From Paenibacillus sp. CF384 (GTDB lineage: Bacteria; Bacillota; Bacilli; Paenibacillales; Paenibacillaceae), in NCBI RefSeq assembly GCF_900106745.1, contig NZ_FNNV01000028.1, positions 1-61,889 on the forward strand: 61,889 nt of DNA. Direction: 5' to 3'. Below, one piece after another: positions 51,137-61,802 of this stretch; positions within the stretch are counted from its first letter, which is position 1; the number at the start of each line of letters is the position of its first letter. The notes below the pieces were generated by a model, which made no database searches, was not told where the DNA came from, and saw nothing but the letters and a program-made list of their open reading frames with translations. A program made the translations under genes and the position numbers.

Positions 51137-52231
51137 TTACAGCGCTTTTTCCAACAATTTCGGCTTCGCGAAAATCATTCTGCCCGCAGAAGTTTGCAGC
51201 ACGCTCGTCACGAGCACCTCCATCGTCGTTCCGATGTAGTCCCTGCCGCCTTCTACCACAATCATCGTACCGTCATCCAAATACGCGACTCCTTGGCCAT
51301 GTTCTTTGCCGTCCTTAATGACTTGAACGACAATCTCTTCACCTGGGAGCACGACCGGTTTCACTGCATTCGCAAGGTCATTGATATTTAACACCGATAC
51401 GCCTTGCAGCTCACACACTTTGTTCAGGTTAAAGTCATTCGTGACGACTTTACCATGCAGCACTTTCGCCAGCTTCACGAGCTTGCTGTCCACTTCGCCC
51501 TCTTCGGCTTCACCTTCATAGATCAGCACTTTCACGTCGAGCTCTTTTTGAATCTTGTTCAGGATATCAAGCCCTCTGCGCCCTCTGTTCCGTTTGAGCA
51601 AATCCGACGAATCGGCAATATGCTGCAGCTCTTCCAGTACAAACTCCGGAATGACCAGCGTCCCCTCGATGAACCCTGTTTTGCAAATGTCTGCAATTCG
51701 GCCATCGATGATGACACTCGTATCCAGAATCTTGTGCTCCTCATAACTGCTTTCCTCTTCCACCCGGGAAGCATTGCTCCGCCGTTCGAAGAGCCCTCTC
51801 AGACTTTCGGTAAATTCCTCACGTTTGTTTAAACCGATCCGCAGTCCTGCATACCCTAAGAACAACGTCAGTAGTAGAGGAATGAATAGGCCTGCTCCCG
51901 ATAAACCAGATAAAACCGGATACAATAGCGCAGACAGCGCAAGTCCGCCAATCAATCCGCCGCCGCCTGCTACCAGTTCGCCTGTCGGAATGGCTGACGC
52001 CCGCTCCGCTCCCTGCCGCATCCATTTGAGGATGGAGCCTGCCAATATCGTTGCTGCTGCAAGGCCGCATAACGCGCCAATGCCGACGTTCATGTAATAG
52101 CTTCCTGAATGCTGCATAAGACCGGTAGACGATTCCGCCCAGCTCACACCGCCGCTCAGGGAGCTGTTCATTTGAGCGCCCAGAACTCCGCCGAACAATA
52201 GACCAATCAGTTGAATCATTCGTTTCATCAT
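51137..52231 (-). CDS. yacL: PIN/TRAM-domain membrane protein (YacL)
   Basis: A 364-residue protein: N-terminal membrane region with about four hydrophobic helices (1-125), PIN-like nuclease domain ([70 protein letters not shown]) and a C-terminal TRAM domain ([17 protein letters not shown]). PIN acidic residues are present. Family function is unsettled; RNA binding or cleavage is likely. GGAGGTGG lies six bases before ATG 52231. Confidence 0.92.
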   Translation of the reverse strand: MMKRMIQLIGLLFGGVLGAQMNSSLSGGVSWAESSTGLMQHSGSYYMNVGIGALCGLAAATILAGSILKWMRQGAERASAIPTGELVAGGGGLIGGLALSALLYPVLSGLSGAGLFIPLLLTLFLGYAGLRIGLNKREEFTESLRGLFERRSNASRVEEESSYEEHKILDTSVIIDGRIADICKTGFIEGTLVIPEFVLEELQHIADSSDLLKRNRGRRGLDILNKIQKELDVKVLIYEGEAEEGEVDSKLVKLAKVLHGKVVTNDFNLNKVCELQGVSVLNINDLANAVKPVVLPGEEIVVQVIKDGKEHGQGVAYLDDGTMIVVEGGRDYIGTTMEVLVTSVLQTSAGRMIFAKPKLLEKAL

Positions 52232-52350
52232 ATAAATCCACCTCCATTACAATTATGTTCCAATTCTGGTTACGTTAATCGCCTACATGGGCGAAAGCAT
52301 TAGAATTTATTAACCTATAGCGAAAAGCGGACAAAAAGGTGAAATCCATT

Positions 52351-52379
52351 TTGTAATGCACCGCGGGGAGGCTTATAAT
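52351..52379 (+). promoter_or_regulatory. promoter of the small plus-strand gene (sigma-A type)
   Basis: TTGTAA (52351-52356), 17 bases, TATAAT (52374-52379). It predicts a start near 52386, 33 bases before the ATG at 52419. Confidence 0.65.
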
Positions 52380-52418
52380 AAAAGAAAAGCAATCCATTCC
52401 TGAAATGAGGTGGAATCG

Positions 52419-52814
52419 ATGAACGCACCAACACTGGAGCAATTTCAGCAGCAGGTGTCTGAACTCCTGTTGCGACATCGCAGCTTGTTAGACGTCATGT
52501 CAAAGTACGGCCAGTCCGGCGCTTCCGTGAATCGGGCAGTTGCCAAATCCGTTACGGAATGCGGATGTATCGAATTAAATGCCCGGAAGCAGCAGTTTGC
52601 GGATGACTTTAATTTGGAACAAGCCAAAACAAAGCTTCATCATCACATTTCAGGCGAGCTATGCGAACATTGCAAAGAGGCCATTCAGAACGAGCTCGGT
52701 CGGAATTTGTTCTATATGTCCGCGATGGCGAATCTGCTCGACATTCAACTCGAAGACGTCATTGAACACGAATCCGATAAATGCAGCACGCTCGGCTTAT
52801 TCAATCTTACTTAG
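52419..52814 (+). CDS. small Cys-containing helical protein, possibly DUF1573-annotated family
   Basis: A 131-residue soluble, mostly helical protein. Features: QVSELLLRHRSLLDVMSKYGQSGASVNRAVAKSVTECGCIELNARKQ near the N-terminus, ELCEHCKEAI (CxxC) and the C-terminal LLDIQLEDVIEHESDKCSTLGLFNL, which recalls the end of MazG-like helices. I recall similar Firmicutes proteins annotated DUF1573, but the name gives no function. It faces the opposite way from all neighbours, between pssA and yacL. GAGGTGG precedes ATG 52419; a GTG at 52410 is in frame. Confidence 0.8.
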   Translation: MNAPTLEQFQQQVSELLLRHRSLLDVMSKYGQSGASVNRAVAKSVTECGCIELNARKQQFADDFNLEQAKTKLHHHISGELCEHCKEAIQNELGRNLFYMSAMANLLDIQLEDVIEHESDKCSTLGLFNLT

Positions 52815-52852
52815 TCTTTACCCACCCGTTGGCATAATCAGCGGTAAACGCA

Positions 52853-52904
52853 AGAAAGACCGCCTTGTACATCCCCTTAGGGGACAGACAAGGCGGTCTT
52901 TCTT
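52853..52904. terminator. bidirectional terminator between the small gene and pssA
   Basis: AAAGACCGCCTTGT...ACAAGGCGGTCTTT forms a 14-bp perfect stem around a CCCCttaGGGG inner hairpin, flanked by T-rich sequence on both strands. Confidence 0.9.
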
Positions 52905-52914
52905 AATTCGTAGC

Positions 52915-53667
52915 TTATGCGCTATGTTCGCTGTGAACCGCTTCTTCTTGGCGCTGGCTTTCCATTAAACGCTTGCGTTTCCTGCTTGGGAGACGGCGAT
53001 CAACGTTTTTTTTTAGGCCGTACAGCGCGTAGAGTACCAGCGGAACGAATAGGATCTTCGATAGATGATGTGGGAACAAGATGCCGAGCACGACAGAGAC
53101 CGCAACAATAATCGGTACGACCCAGATCGCGTTCTTCGGAATACCGAGCTTCTTAAAGTTCGGGTAACGAACGGTGCTGACCATCAGGAACGACAAGACA
53201 AGCGTACTTGCCATCAGGACGGATACGGCAATATCTTTGTGGAACAAAGCCAGTGTGGCAAGTACGCCGCCAGCGGCTGGAATCGGCAAGCCAATGAAAT
53301 AACCAGGCATACCGGAAATGACGTTGAATCTCGCTAGCCGTAATGCTCCACAAATCGGGAACAATGCGGTGATAATCCAAGCCGGAGCCGGGGTCAGTTC
53401 TTGGAAAGCGACACTATACATAATGAAAGCAGGTGCAACTCCAAAAGAAATTACATCCGACAGTGAATCTAATTCTTTACCAAATTCGCTTTGAGCGTTA
53501 AGTGCGCGGGCCACTCGGCCATCAACACCATCCATCAGCATCGCGATAATAACCATCATCGCAGCTACCTCAGGCTTCGCATTCTCAGGAAATATGAGAA
53601 TAATGGCGACAATACCCAGAAATAAATTCGCCACCGTAAAAAGACTCGGTATTGACTTCGTAATCAT
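52915..53667 (-). CDS. pssA: CDP-diacylglycerol-serine O-phosphatidyltransferase
   Basis: A 250-residue membrane enzyme making phosphatidylserine. The CDP-alcohol phosphotransferase motif DGVDGRVARALNAQSEFGKELDSLSD (DGx2ARx8Gx3Dx3D) is complete, and six or more hydrophobic helices follow. The C-terminal tail is basic then acidic. Start ATG 53667 follows GAGGTGG; the longer frame is rejected. In B. subtilis pssA lies elsewhere, so its place after disA is a local difference. Confidence 0.93.
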   Translation of the reverse strand: MITKSIPSLFTVANLFLGIVAIILIFPENAKPEVAAMMVIIAMLMDGVDGRVARALNAQSEFGKELDSLSDVISFGVAPAFIMYSVAFQELTPAPAWIITALFPICGALRLARFNVISGMPGYFIGLPIPAAGGVLATLALFHKDIAVSVLMASTLVLSFLMVSTVRYPNFKKLGIPKNAIWVVPIIVAVSVVLGILFPHHLSKILFVPLVLYALYGLKKNVDRRLPSRKRKRLMESQRQEEAVHSEHSA

Positions 53668-53821
53668 TTGCTCCACCTCATCTTTACTATGCCCTAAAAC
53701 CGCAATTTGCAGTAGTGCAGGCAAACTGAGAAAATAACTTCCACCAGAAGTTTAAGGGGTGCAATACGGCTAATTGTCAGTTGTAACCAGTGTCCGTCTG
53801 CATTCCCTCATTGTATGGGAT

Positions 53822-54898
53822 TTAAATTTGTCTGTCAATGAACATCTGCTCTTGAATCCGCTTCAAGCCTTCCTTAATCGCACGTGCTCGAACTTCCCCA
53901 ATGCCGTCTACCGAGTCCAATTCTTCAATCGTTGCCATCAAAATATGAGGCAAATATCCGAATCGCTCCACGAGATTGTTCATGATAACCTGCGGCAATC
54001 TTGGAATGCGACTTAGCAGACGATACCCGCGCGGCGCAACCATTTCTTCTGAAGCAGCGCTTAGTCCGGTATAACCGAGCAGCTTCATGATTTGCCCCAG
54101 TTCCAGCAGCTCCTCGGAATTCAGCTTGCGAATGCTTGCGCGAATTTCACGGATGCGGTCCTCGTTCGGATCCTTCACGTAATCTTTGAGGAGGAACCAT
54201 GCTTCCTCTTCAACGCCGCCTACAAGCTCTTCCATCTGCATGCTGATGAGTCGGCCTTCCGTACCGAGTTCATTGACATAACGCTTGATTTCCATTTTGA
54301 CGCGGATAACCATCTCTACCCGCTTAATGACATGGGCGACCTCTTGCAAGGTGACCATTTCTTCAAACTCCAGCGCGGATAGGTTCGTAAAGGACTGGTT
54401 CAGCACCACTTTGTATTTCTCAAGCGTCTGAATCGCCTGATTAGCCTTCGTCAGGATAACGCCCATTTCCTTTAGGGAATACCTGAACTGACCTTGATAA
54501 AGCGTAATAACGTTCCGCCGCTGGGAGATGGATACAACCAGCTTGCCTGTTTGTTTCGCCACTCGCTCCGCGGTCCGATGACGAATTCCTGTCTCGCTGG
54601 AGGAGATGGAGCTGTCTGGAATCAGCTGGGTATTGGCATAGAGAATACGTTTGCGATCTTCGCTAAGTATAATGGCGCCATCCATTTTGGCCAGCTCGTA
54701 TAAATAGTTCGGGGAAAAATCGCAATTGATGGAGAAGCCGCCGTCCACGACTTCCATCACTTCCGGACTGTAGCCGACGACGATGAGCGCCCCGGTCTTC
54801 GCTCGCAGCACATTATCGAGGCCTTCCCGGAACGCCATGCCCGGTGCGACCATCTGGAGCAGCTGATTCACCATTTCTGCTTGGTTTGACTCTTTCAT
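53822..54898 (-). CDS. disA: DNA integrity scanning diadenylate cyclase DisA
   Basis: A 358-residue protein: N-terminal DAC domain with [20 protein letters not shown] and [17 protein letters not shown] (DGA and RHR motifs for cyclic di-AMP synthesis), coiled linker, and C-terminal helix-hairpin-helix domain ([25 protein letters not shown]). It scans DNA and reports damage through c-di-AMP, delaying sporulation. It follows radA by 15 bases, as in Bacillus. Confidence 0.97.
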   Translation of the reverse strand: MKESNQAEMVNQLLQMVAPGMAFREGLDNVLRAKTGALIVVGYSPEVMEVVDGGFSINCDFSPNYLYELAKMDGAIILSEDRKRILYANTQLIPDSSISSSETGIRHRTAERVAKQTGKLVVSISQRRNVITLYQGQFRYSLKEMGVILTKANQAIQTLEKYKVVLNQSFTNLSALEFEEMVTLQEVAHVIKRVEMVIRVKMEIKRYVNELGTEGRLISMQMEELVGGVEEEAWFLLKDYVKDPNEDRIREIRASIRKLNSEELLELGQIMKLLGYTGLSAASEEMVAPRGYRLLSRIPRLPQVIMNNLVERFGYLPHILMATIEELDSVDGIGEVRARAIKEGLKRIQEQMFIDRQI

Positions 54899-54913
54899 CG
54901 ATTTCTCCCCCCT

Positions 54914-56281
54914 CTATCCGAATGCCTTGGACAGCGCATCTGCAACCGTCTCAACACCGATGATTTCTATGCCGGCAGGCGGGGTCCAGCCCTTCAAGCT
55001 CTTCTGAGGCATAATGACCCGCTTAAATCCCAGCTTCTGTGCTTCCTTTACACGCTGCTCAGCGCGGGATACGCCCCGCACCTCGCCTGTTAAGCCAATT
55101 TCTCCGAAGAATACATCGAACGGTCTGGTCGGCGCATCGCGGAAGCTGGATGCAATACTGACGGCCGCAGCCAGATCGACAGCCGGCTCATCAAGCCGGA
55201 TACCTCCGGCCACATTGAGGTAAACATCCTGCGTCTGCAGAAACATGCCCATTCGTTTCTCCAGCACGGCAACAATCAAGGTCATTCTGTTGTGGTCGAT
55301 ACCCGTTGCCATCCTGCGCGGCGAGGGGAAATTGGTTGACGCGACAAGCGCCTGAAGCTCGACCAGCACCGGTCTTGTGCCCTCCATACTCGCCACGACA
55401 GAAGAACCGGATACGCCAAGCGGTCGTTCCGATAAGAACAGCTCCGACGGATTATTAACCTCCCGCAGTCCTTCTTCTACCATTTCGAATATCCCGATTT
55501 CATTGGTAGAACCGAACCGATTCTTAACGGCCCTAAGCAATCGGTACGAATGATGACGTTCGCCTTCGAAATAGAGCACGCAGTCGACCATATGCTCGAG
55601 CATCCGGGGACCTGCAATCGCGCCTTCCTTCGTAACGTGGCCAACCAATACGGTCGCAATTCCCTTAATCTTAGCAACCCGCATAAAGTGAGCCGTACAT
55701 TCCCGTACCTGTGAAACGCTTCCCGGCGCAGATTCTACTCTCGGGTCATAAACCGTCTGAATGGAGTCGATAACGAGAAAATCAGGTTGAACCGATTCAA
55801 TCGCATCATTGATCTGTTCCATGTTCGTTTCGCACAGTACATACAGCGTGTCAGACAGCGCGCCAAGACGATCGGCCCGCAATCGTGTCTGACGTACAGA
55901 TTCCTCTCCTGAAATATAGAGCACAGTCAGCTTCTTCGATGCCAGCGCATGGGAAGTTTGCAGCAGCAATGTCGATTTGCCGATACCCGGATCCCCGCCG
56001 ACCAGGATCAGTGAGCCTGGCACTACGCCGCCGCCCAGCACCCGATTGAGTTCCTGATTGGTTGTCTCGATCCGTTTTTCCTGACCACTTTCTATATGTA
56101 TGATGGGACGCGGCTTTTCTTTCGTCTGAATGAGCGTCGAGCCCATTCCTTGCGTCTTCACAACCGTTTCCTTCTCTTCCACCATCGTGTTCCACTGCCC
56201 GCAGCCGGGGCATTTCCCCATCCACTTGGGTGACTCAGTTCCGCATTCGGTGCATGCGAACTTCACTTTAAGTTTTGCCAT
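54914..56281 (-). CDS. radA: DNA repair protein RadA
   Basis: A 455-residue DnaB-like branch-migration helicase with RecA core: zinc finger [21 protein letters not shown], Walker [15 protein letters not shown], the Rad[12 protein letters not shown] motif and a Lon-like C-terminal domain. Its partner DisA is encoded next. ATG 56281 follows AAGGAGCGG; the frame is open to 56311. Confidence 0.97.
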   Translation of the reverse strand: MAKLKVKFACTECGTESPKWMGKCPGCGQWNTMVEEKETVVKTQGMGSTLIQTKEKPRPIIHIESGQEKRIETTNQELNRVLGGGVVPGSLILVGGDPGIGKSTLLLQTSHALASKKLTVLYISGEESVRQTRLRADRLGALSDTLYVLCETNMEQINDAIESVQPDFLVIDSIQTVYDPRVESAPGSVSQVRECTAHFMRVAKIKGIATVLVGHVTKEGAIAGPRMLEHMVDCVLYFEGERHHSYRLLRAVKNRFGSTNEIGIFEMVEEGLREVNNPSELFLSERPLGVSGSSVVASMEGTRPVLVELQALVASTNFPSPRRMATGIDHNRMTLIVAVLEKRMGMFLQTQDVYLNVAGGIRLDEPAVDLAAAVSIASSFRDAPTRPFDVFFGEIGLTGEVRGVSRAEQRVKEAQKLGFKRVIMPQKSLKGWTPPAGIEIIGVETVADALSKAFG

Positions 56282-56375
56282 GTGCCGCTCCTTATGCAAA
56301 AGACGTATCATTCAAAGTTTACCATTTAATGCCCGCCGATAACAATTCTTATCCGCAGCTGATCTCATTGTTTCA

Positions 56376-56424
56376 CAAAAAAACCCTTTACTCCTCCGCC
56401 TGTGGCAGTAGAGTAAAGGGCTTT
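56376..56424 (-). terminator. clpC terminator
   Basis: On the minus strand CCCTTTACTC...GAGTAAAGGG is followed by TTTTTTTG. It lies directly after clpC, so radA-disA must rely on readthrough or another promoter. Confidence 0.85.
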
Positions 56425-56431
56425 GTATGAT

Positions 56432-58897
56432 TTATTTAGTCGCAGGCTCTTCGGCAGCAGGAACGTGATTGCTGTCACGGTGGGTAACCGTAAGCTCTCC
56501 GTCCTTCTCGTCGATGATCAAATGATGACCCTTCGCGATTTTGCCCATCAGCAGATCCTCTGACAGACGATCCTCAATATGCTTCTGGATCGCTCTTCGC
56601 AGCGGACGCGCACCATACGCAGGATCGAAGCCTTCCTTTGCCAGGAATGCTTTGGCCGTATCCGTCAAATCGAAGTCTACTTCCTGCTCACGCAGACGCT
56701 TGCGAAGCTCATCGGACATCAACGTTACGATTTGTGCGATATGTTCCTGCTCGAGCGAATGGAACACGATCGTTTCATCGATCCGGTTCAGGAACTCAGG
56801 GCGGAAGCTCTTCTTCAGCTCTGCCAACACTTTATCTTTCATGATCGTAAAGTCGCGCCCCGCATCCTGTGCAGCCGTAAAGCCGAGGGAGGAATTGCGT
56901 TTGATTTGATCAGCGCCTACGTTAGACGTCATGATAATTAAGGTGTTGCGGAAGTCGACTACGCGGCCTTTGGAGTCCGTGAGACGACCATCTTCAAGCA
57001 CTTGCAGTAAAATATTAAACACTTCCGGATGGGCTTTCTCGATTTCATCGAGCAGCACAACCGAATACGGCTTGCGGCGAACCTTCTCGGTCAATTGACC
57101 GCCTTCTTCATAGCCGACATATCCCGGAGGAGCGCCAACCAATCTCGAAGTGGAGTGTTTCTCCATATATTCCGACATGTCGATGCGGATGACCGCATTC
57201 TCATCGCCGAACATCGCTTCAGCAAGCGCACGTGCCAATTCGGTTTTACCAACCCCGGTAGGACCGAGGAAGATGAAGGAGCCCATTGGACGCTTCGGAT
57301 CTTTCAGACCTGCACGCGCTCTTCGGATAGCACGAGATACGGCTTTTACCGCTTCGCTCTGTCCGATAACACGGGAATGGAGAATATCTTCCATCTTAAG
57401 CAGGCGCTGTGTTTCTTCCTCAGCAAGTTTAGTAACCGGAATACCGGTCCAACTCGCTACGATTTGAGCGATATCGTCAGGCGTTACTTCGGAATCCGTA
57501 CGGCCCTGCTTTTCTTTCCACTGGTTCTTCGTCACATCGAGCTCTTCACGAATCTTCTGCTCGGTGTCACGAAGTGCTGCAGCTTTCTCAAACTCTTGGC
57601 TTTGAACCGCGGAATCCTTCTCTTTACGGATGTCCTCCAGACGATTCTCCAGTTGTTTGAGGTTAGGCGGTACCGTGTACGATTTCAGGCGTACCTTGGA
57701 GCTCGCTTCATCGATAAGGTCAATCGCTTTATCCGGCAAGAAACGATCCGTGATGTAACGATCGGAGAGCTTAACGGCTTGCTCGATCGCTTCATCCGTA
57801 ATTTTCACACGATGATGCGCCTCGTAACGATCACGCAGACCGTGCAGGATTTGAATGGCTTCCTCAGGGGACGGCTGATCCACCGTAATCGGTTGGAAAC
57901 GACGTTCCAGAGCAGCATCCTTCTCGATATATTTGCGATATTCATCAAGTGTTGTTGCACCGATGCACTGCAGCTCGCCGCGGGCAAGAGCAGGTTTTAG
58001 AATATTCGATGCATCAATCGCACCTTCCGCTCCCCCTGCACCGATCAGCGTATGCAGCTCATCGATGAACAGAACGATGTTGCCGGCTTGACGAATTTCA
58101 TCCATGATTTTCTTCAAACGGTCCTCGAACTCACCGCGATACTTCGTACCCGCAACTACAGAGCCCATATCGAGCGTCATAACGCGTTTGTCGCGAAGTG
58201 TCTCCGGAATTTCGCCCGCGATGATCTTCTGAGCTAATCCTTCCGCGATGGCCGTCTTACCAACGCCCGGCTCCCCGATCAGAACAGGATTGTTCTTCGT
58301 TCTGCGGCTCAGCACTTGAATAACGCGTTCGATTTCTTTGCTCCGGCCGATAACCGGGTCCAAATTACCGTCTTTGGCATAAGCCGTCAAATCGCGAGCA
58401 AGGCCATCCAGTGTTGGCGTGCTTACATTTGTCGGAGCCCCGTGATTGCTTGAAACAGCTTCACTGCTGCCCAAGAGTTGCAGAACTTGCTGACGTGCTT
58501 TATTTAAACTGATGCCAAGGTTGTTCAGTACACGGGCTGCAACGCCTTCCCCTTCACGGATCAGACCGAGCAGAATATGCTCTGTGCCCACGTACGTATG
58601 CCCAAGCTTGCGAGCTTCATCCATCGATAGCTCGATCACCTTCTTGGCACGTGGTGTGTACGCAATATTGGTAGGTTGTTCTTGTCCTCGTCCGATCAGC
58701 GTCTCCACTTCATCTTGAATTTTCTCAAGGCTGAGGCCAAGGCCGATCAATGCTTTTGCTGCGATTCCTTCCCCTTCTCGGTTCAGCCCAAGCAGAATAT
58801 GCTCCGTGCCGATATTGTTATGACCGAGACGAACCGCTTCTTCCTGCGCCAGTGCCAGCACCTTCTGTGCTCGTTCCGTAAATCTTCCAAACATCAT
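56432..58897 (-). CDS. clpC: ATP-dependent Clp protease ATP-binding subunit ClpC
   Basis: An 821-residue HSP100 unfoldase: two N-terminal Clp repeats, D1 with Walker [16 protein letters not shown], a middle UVR-type coiled coil (about 420-455), D2 with Walker [17 protein letters not shown]. It delivers proteins marked by McsB arginine phosphorylation to ClpP. ATG 58903 overlaps the mcsB stop; ATG 58897 ([20 protein letters not shown]) has better spacing from GGGGGTG. It is the fourth gene of the CtsR operon. Confidence 0.98.
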   Translation of the reverse strand: MMFGRFTERAQKVLALAQEEAVRLGHNNIGTEHILLGLNREGEGIAAKALIGLGLSLEKIQDEVETLIGRGQEQPTNIAYTPRAKKVIELSMDEARKLGHTYVGTEHILLGLIREGEGVAARVLNNLGISLNKARQQVLQLLGSSEAVSSNHGAPTNVSTPTLDGLARDLTAYAKDGNLDPVIGRSKEIERVIQVLSRRTKNNPVLIGEPGVGKTAIAEGLAQKIIAGEIPETLRDKRVMTLDMGSVVAGTKYRGEFEDRLKKIMDEIRQAGNIVLFIDELHTLIGAGGAEGAIDASNILKPALARGELQCIGATTLDEYRKYIEKDAALERRFQPITVDQPSPEEAIQILHGLRDRYEAHHRVKITDEAIEQAVKLSDRYITDRFLPDKAIDLIDEASSKVRLKSYTVPPNLKQLENRLEDIRKEKDSAVQSQEFEKAAALRDTEQKIREELDVTKNQWKEKQGRTDSEVTPDDIAQIVASWTGIPVTKLAEEETQRLLKMEDILHSRVIGQSEAVKAVSRAIRRARAGLKDPKRPMGSFIFLGPTGVGKTELARALAEAMFGDENAVIRIDMSEYMEKHSTSRLVGAPPGYVGYEEGGQLTEKVRRKPYSVVLLDEIEKAHPEVFNILLQVLEDGRLTDSKGRVVDFRNTLIIMTSNVGADQIKRNSSLGFTAAQDAGRDFTIMKDKVLAELKKSFRPEFLNRIDETIVFHSLEQEHIAQIVTLMSDELRKRLREQEVDFDLTDTAKAFLAKEGFDPAYGARPLRRAIQKHIEDRLSEDLLMGKIAKGHHLIIDEKDGELTVTHRDSNHVPAAEEPATK

Positions 58898-58899
58898 GT

Positions 58900-59976
58900 T
58901 CATACACCCCCATGATCGGATTCGCTTTGTAAATGACTTCGTATAAGTTCCGCTCGCCGAATATCCCGCTGCTCAGGCGTCATTTTTTCATGAAACACCT
59001 GTTGGAGGAAGCCCGGCTGCGTTAATACCATCATTTCATTCATTACCTGTGGCGAGACATTTCGAATCAAACCCAAATCGATGCCTAAACGGACATCGGA
59101 CAGCCTTTGGGAAGCCTCCTTGGTATCCATGATCATCGCATGCGACAAAATGCCATAGGAACGATAAACCCGATCCTCCAGACGGACGCGCGATTCTTCC
59201 AGCAGACGCTGGCGAGCCGCTCGTTCATGCTCGATAATTTGCCGAGCCACACTGTGCAGATTCTCGATGATTTCCCCTTCGGACTGACCAAGCGTAATTT
59301 GGTTCGAAATTTGAAACAAGTTTCCGAGCGCTTCGCTGCCTTCGCCATAAATGCCCCGAACTGCCAGCCCCACCTGCGTGACGGCCGACAAAATGCGGTT
59401 GATCTGCTGCGAGAGCACAAGACCCGGAAGATGCATCATGACGGATGAGCGTATGCCTGTTCCAACGTTAGTCGGGCAGCTTGTTAAATATCCCCTTCGC
59501 TCGTCATACGCGTAATTCGTTACGTCCTCAAAAATATCGTCAATGCGATTCGCCAGTCCCCATGCTTCCTTCACCTGAAACCCGGGATACAGACATTGAA
59601 TGCGCAAATGATCCTCTTCATTCACCATAATGCTAACGGATTCATTCTCGCTTAGCAGTACGGCGCCGCTGCGTGACTCATTGGCCAAATTAGGGCTAAT
59701 GAGATGTTTCTCAACGAGTACTCTGCGTTCAAGCTCGTTAAGCTGAGAGAGCTTGATGGTTTCGAATTCGCCGAGCTCGCTCAGTTGGCCCGTTTCGGCC
59801 ACACTTGTAAGCTGTTCCATCACTTCGTTTGCTTGCTCTGTTGTGGCAAGCATCGGAAACGGATGACTCGATAAATTGCGGGCAATTCGGATGCGGCTGC
59901 TAATGACAACATCCGTATCAGGGCCATTTCCCTTCATCCAGTCGCTCAGCGCTTCATCTACGTAACGCTTCGACAT
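58900..59976 (-). CDS. mcsB: protein arginine kinase McsB
   Basis: A 358-residue guanidino-kinase-like enzyme: [20 protein letters not shown] and the phosphagen kinase catalytic core ([21 protein letters not shown]). It phosphorylates arginines on CtsR and on misfolded proteins, targeting them to ClpCP. It needs the partner McsA, encoded 27 bases upstream. Its stop overlaps clpC. Confidence 0.97.
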   Translation of the reverse strand: MSKRYVDEALSDWMKGNGPDTDVVISSRIRIARNLSSHPFPMLATTEQANEVMEQLTSVAETGQLSELGEFETIKLSQLNELERRVLVEKHLISPNLANESRSGAVLLSENESVSIMVNEEDHLRIQCLYPGFQVKEAWGLANRIDDIFEDVTNYAYDERRGYLTSCPTNVGTGIRSSVMMHLPGLVLSQQINRILSAVTQVGLAVRGIYGEGSEALGNLFQISNQITLGQSEGEIIENLHSVARQIIEHERAARQRLLEESRVRLEDRVYRSYGILSHAMIMDTKEASQRLSDVRLGIDLGLIRNVSPQVMNEMMVLTQPGFLQQVFHEKMTPEQRDIRRAELIRSHLQSESDHGGV

Positions 59977-60003
59977 CCTTCTGAATCACCTTCCTAACCG
60001 CGC

Positions 60004-60528
60004 CTAAACATCGGCTATATTGCGCTCCAGTTCCCGAATCCGATCCCGAATTTGGGCCGCGTCCTCGAACTCTTCCTGTTCGATACGCATGTGCAAATCC
60101 CTTCTCAGCTGTTCAATTTCACGCTTCACTTGGATTTGAACACCTGTACGCTTTGGAATTTTACCTACGTGAGTTGTATTGCCATGCACCCGTTTAAAAA
60201 TCGGGTCCAGCTTGCTGCCAAATTGGATATAACAATTGCTGCAGCCGAATCGGCCCATTTTACTGAATTGTGTATAGGTCAGTCCGCAGTGCTCACAGCG
60301 CAGCTGCTGCTGCGACTTGGCGCCAAGTGTGTTCATGCTTCCGGCAGGCTCAAAATCAAGCAACCCGGATAACAGACTGTGGATCGAGAATCCGTTTGCC
60401 GTACCCGGAATTCCTTCTCCTCGTTCTCGCGCGCAGGCTTCACAAATATGAAACTCTGTCTTCTCGCCATTCACAATCTTCGTAAAATGAAGCGTAGCCG
60501 GCTTCTTGTCACATTCCTGACAAAGCAT
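60004..60528 (-). CDS. mcsA: McsA, activator of McsB (zinc-finger, UVR protein)
   Basis: A 174-residue protein with zinc pairs CQECDKKPATLHF, HICEACAR, CEHCGLTY and GCSNCY, and a C-terminal UVR coiled coil (EQLRRDLHMRIEQEEFEDAAQIRDRIRELE). It activates McsB and links it to ClpC. The start at 60528 follows GAGGGATAGTGCGG. Confidence 0.96.
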   Translation of the reverse strand: MLCQECDKKPATLHFTKIVNGEKTEFHICEACARERGEGIPGTANGFSIHSLLSGLLDFEPAGSMNTLGAKSQQQLRCEHCGLTYTQFSKMGRFGCSNCYIQFGSKLDPIFKRVHGNTTHVGKIPKRTGVQIQVKREIEQLRRDLHMRIEQEEFEDAAQIRDRIRELERNIADV

Positions 60529-60564
60529 TCCGCACTATCCCTCCTCATACAAGGCTTGCGCAGC

Positions 60565-61026
60565 TTACTTAACGAGCAGTGTGATCAACATCGCCCTCAA
60601 TAGCCTAGCCCGAATTTCATCCCGCAGCGGCAGCTTCACAGCAATGGAATCACGAGATATCGCGGCCCTAAGCAAATTCGCTTCTCGCCTGGATATGACC
60701 TTCGCTTCCTCCAGCTGATAGACGATGCCTTCTGCTGTATCCTGATCCACTTGCTCGCCGATGGTTTGGGCAAGATGCTCTTGAAGGGCCGACAGTGTGG
60801 GCAGCTCTACACGTTGGATGCGAATATAACCGCCGCCTCCGCGTTTGCTCTCTACAAAATAGCCTTTCTCCAGCGTGAACCTCGTGCTGATAACGTAGTT
60901 GATTTGTGACGGTACACAAGAGAAGCGGTCCGCCAAATCATTACGCTGAAGCTCTACAGCACCACCGGGACTTTCTTTAAGCATATGCTTGAGGTACTGC
61001 TCGATGAGATCGGAAATGTTGCGCAT
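60565..61026 (-). CDS. ctsR: transcriptional repressor CtsR
   Basis: A 153-residue class III heat-shock repressor with a winged helix-turn-helix (DRFSCVPSQINYVISTRFTLEKGYFVESKRGGGGYIRI). The Gly-rich loop is the wing that senses heat. It represses clp genes and its own operon through the operator at 61117-61133. The frame is open to 61056; GGGAGGTTGGTGAA precedes ATG 61026. Confidence 0.97.
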   Translation of the reverse strand: MRNISDLIEQYLKHMLKESPGGAVELQRNDLADRFSCVPSQINYVISTRFTLEKGYFVESKRGGGGYIRIQRVELPTLSALQEHLAQTIGEQVDQDTAEGIVYQLEEAKVISRREANLLRAAISRDSIAVKLPLRDEIRARLLRAMLITLLVK

Positions 61027-61116
61027 TTCACCAACCTCCCTAAGTTGCCCATACATCTACTCGGCGACTTTTATAGCCAAGAAATCTAAATCGTCAAAGT
61101 TTTTAGTCAAATTGAC

Positions 61117-61133
61117 TTTGACTTTCTTTGACT
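61117..61133 (-). promoter_or_regulatory. CtsR operator
   Basis: On the minus strand AGTCAAA-GAA-AGTCAAA is a perfect direct heptad repeat with three-base spacing, matching the CtsR consensus RGTCAAANANRGTCAAA. It covers the predicted transcription start. Extra half sites (AGTCAAT, CGTCAAAG) lie on either side. Confidence 0.93.
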
Positions 61134-61141
61134 TTAACTTT

Positions 61142-61169
61142 ATTATACGCAAATTTGTCAAAAGGTCAA
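61142..61169 (-). promoter_or_regulatory. ctsR operon promoter (sigma-A type)
   Basis: On the minus strand TTGACC (61164-61169), 16 bases, TATAAT (61142-61147). The CtsR operator lies just downstream, so the repressor should block initiation directly. Confidence 0.75.
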
Positions 61170-61518
61170 GCGGATTGCCATCACTGCGTATCCTTACTAG
61201 CTTGGGCGGATCGCGCCTATTTATACGTTGCCGTTTCGCTTATCCACAACAATCGGAGGAATGTACAAACTCAACTTTCACTAAACGATATCTTGCTGCG
61301 GAAGTTGAGTTATGAATAACAATATATGTGCGAATGACTAAAAAAGATTTATGAACATGTGAATAACCTATTATGTATTTAGCGCATGTACGCCCAATAG
61401 CCGGAGTTATACAGAGCTTCTGCACAAGATGAGGACAACTTCGATGAATGTTCCGTCTAAATAAGTGGTTGTTGCGTTGAAAAATAGGCAGCTGTGGATG
61501 AACGGTGAGACAACAAAA
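61170..61518. other. gene-free region between 5S rRNA and ctsR, with DnaA boxes
   Basis: About 350 bases without a credible gene. TTATCCACA at 61240-61248 and TTATTCACA (minus) at 61358-61366 match the DnaA box consensus. TTATACAGA (about 61407) and TCATCCACA (minus, 61493-61501) each differ at one position. A 10-bp inverted repeat AACTCAACTT (61268-61277) / AAGTTGAGTT (61302-61311) lies between. Confidence 0.5.
61349..61366 (+). repeat. DnaA-box-containing motif, right copy
   Basis: TTATGAACATGTGAATAA matches the left copy (311-328, minus strand) at 17 of 18 positions. The last nine bases, read on the minus strand, are a DnaA box. The copies are in opposite orientation and each sits near an rRNA operon. 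Confidence 0.5.
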
Positions 61519-61546
61519 AACCGACCATATCAGATATGGTCGGTTT
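61512..61546 (-). terminator. rRNA operon terminator after 5S
   Basis: On the minus strand AACCGACCATAT-ctg-ATATGGTCGGTT is followed by TTTTTG. It lies five bases past the 5S 3' end and closes the upstream rrn operon. Confidence 0.92.
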
Positions 61547-61550
61547 ATCG

Positions 61551-61669
61551 TGCTTGGCGACGTCCTACTCTCCCAGGACCCTGCGGTCCAAGTACCATCG
61601 GCGCTGGAGGGCTTAACGGTCGTGTTCGGGATGGGAACGCGTGGGTCCCCTCCGCCATCGCCACCAAAC
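61551..61669 (-). rRNA. 5S ribosomal RNA
   Basis: On the minus strand it runs from TTTGGTGGCGATGGCGGAGGGG through CCCATCCCGAACACGACCGTTAAG (the universal 5S core) to GTAGGACGTCGCCAAGCA. Length about 117-119. It follows a 23S gene by about 130 bases, in the normal rrn order. Ends are accurate to a few bases. Confidence 0.96.
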
Positions 61670-61802
61670 GGTGGTGACGGATGACTTCTTAATCATCCTT
61701 ATGAGGCTGCAAGGCTTGCGCCTTGAAAACTGGATACGAACCTTTGCGAAGGTCTTGCTTAGCTGATGTTGTCCGAAGTTGAACATCCGAGCAGATGTTC
61801 GT

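Noticed and set aside
61156..61170. Second CtsR operator on the plus strand
   Set aside because: TGTCAAAAGGTCAA has an eight-base period instead of ten, and overlaps the -35 element.
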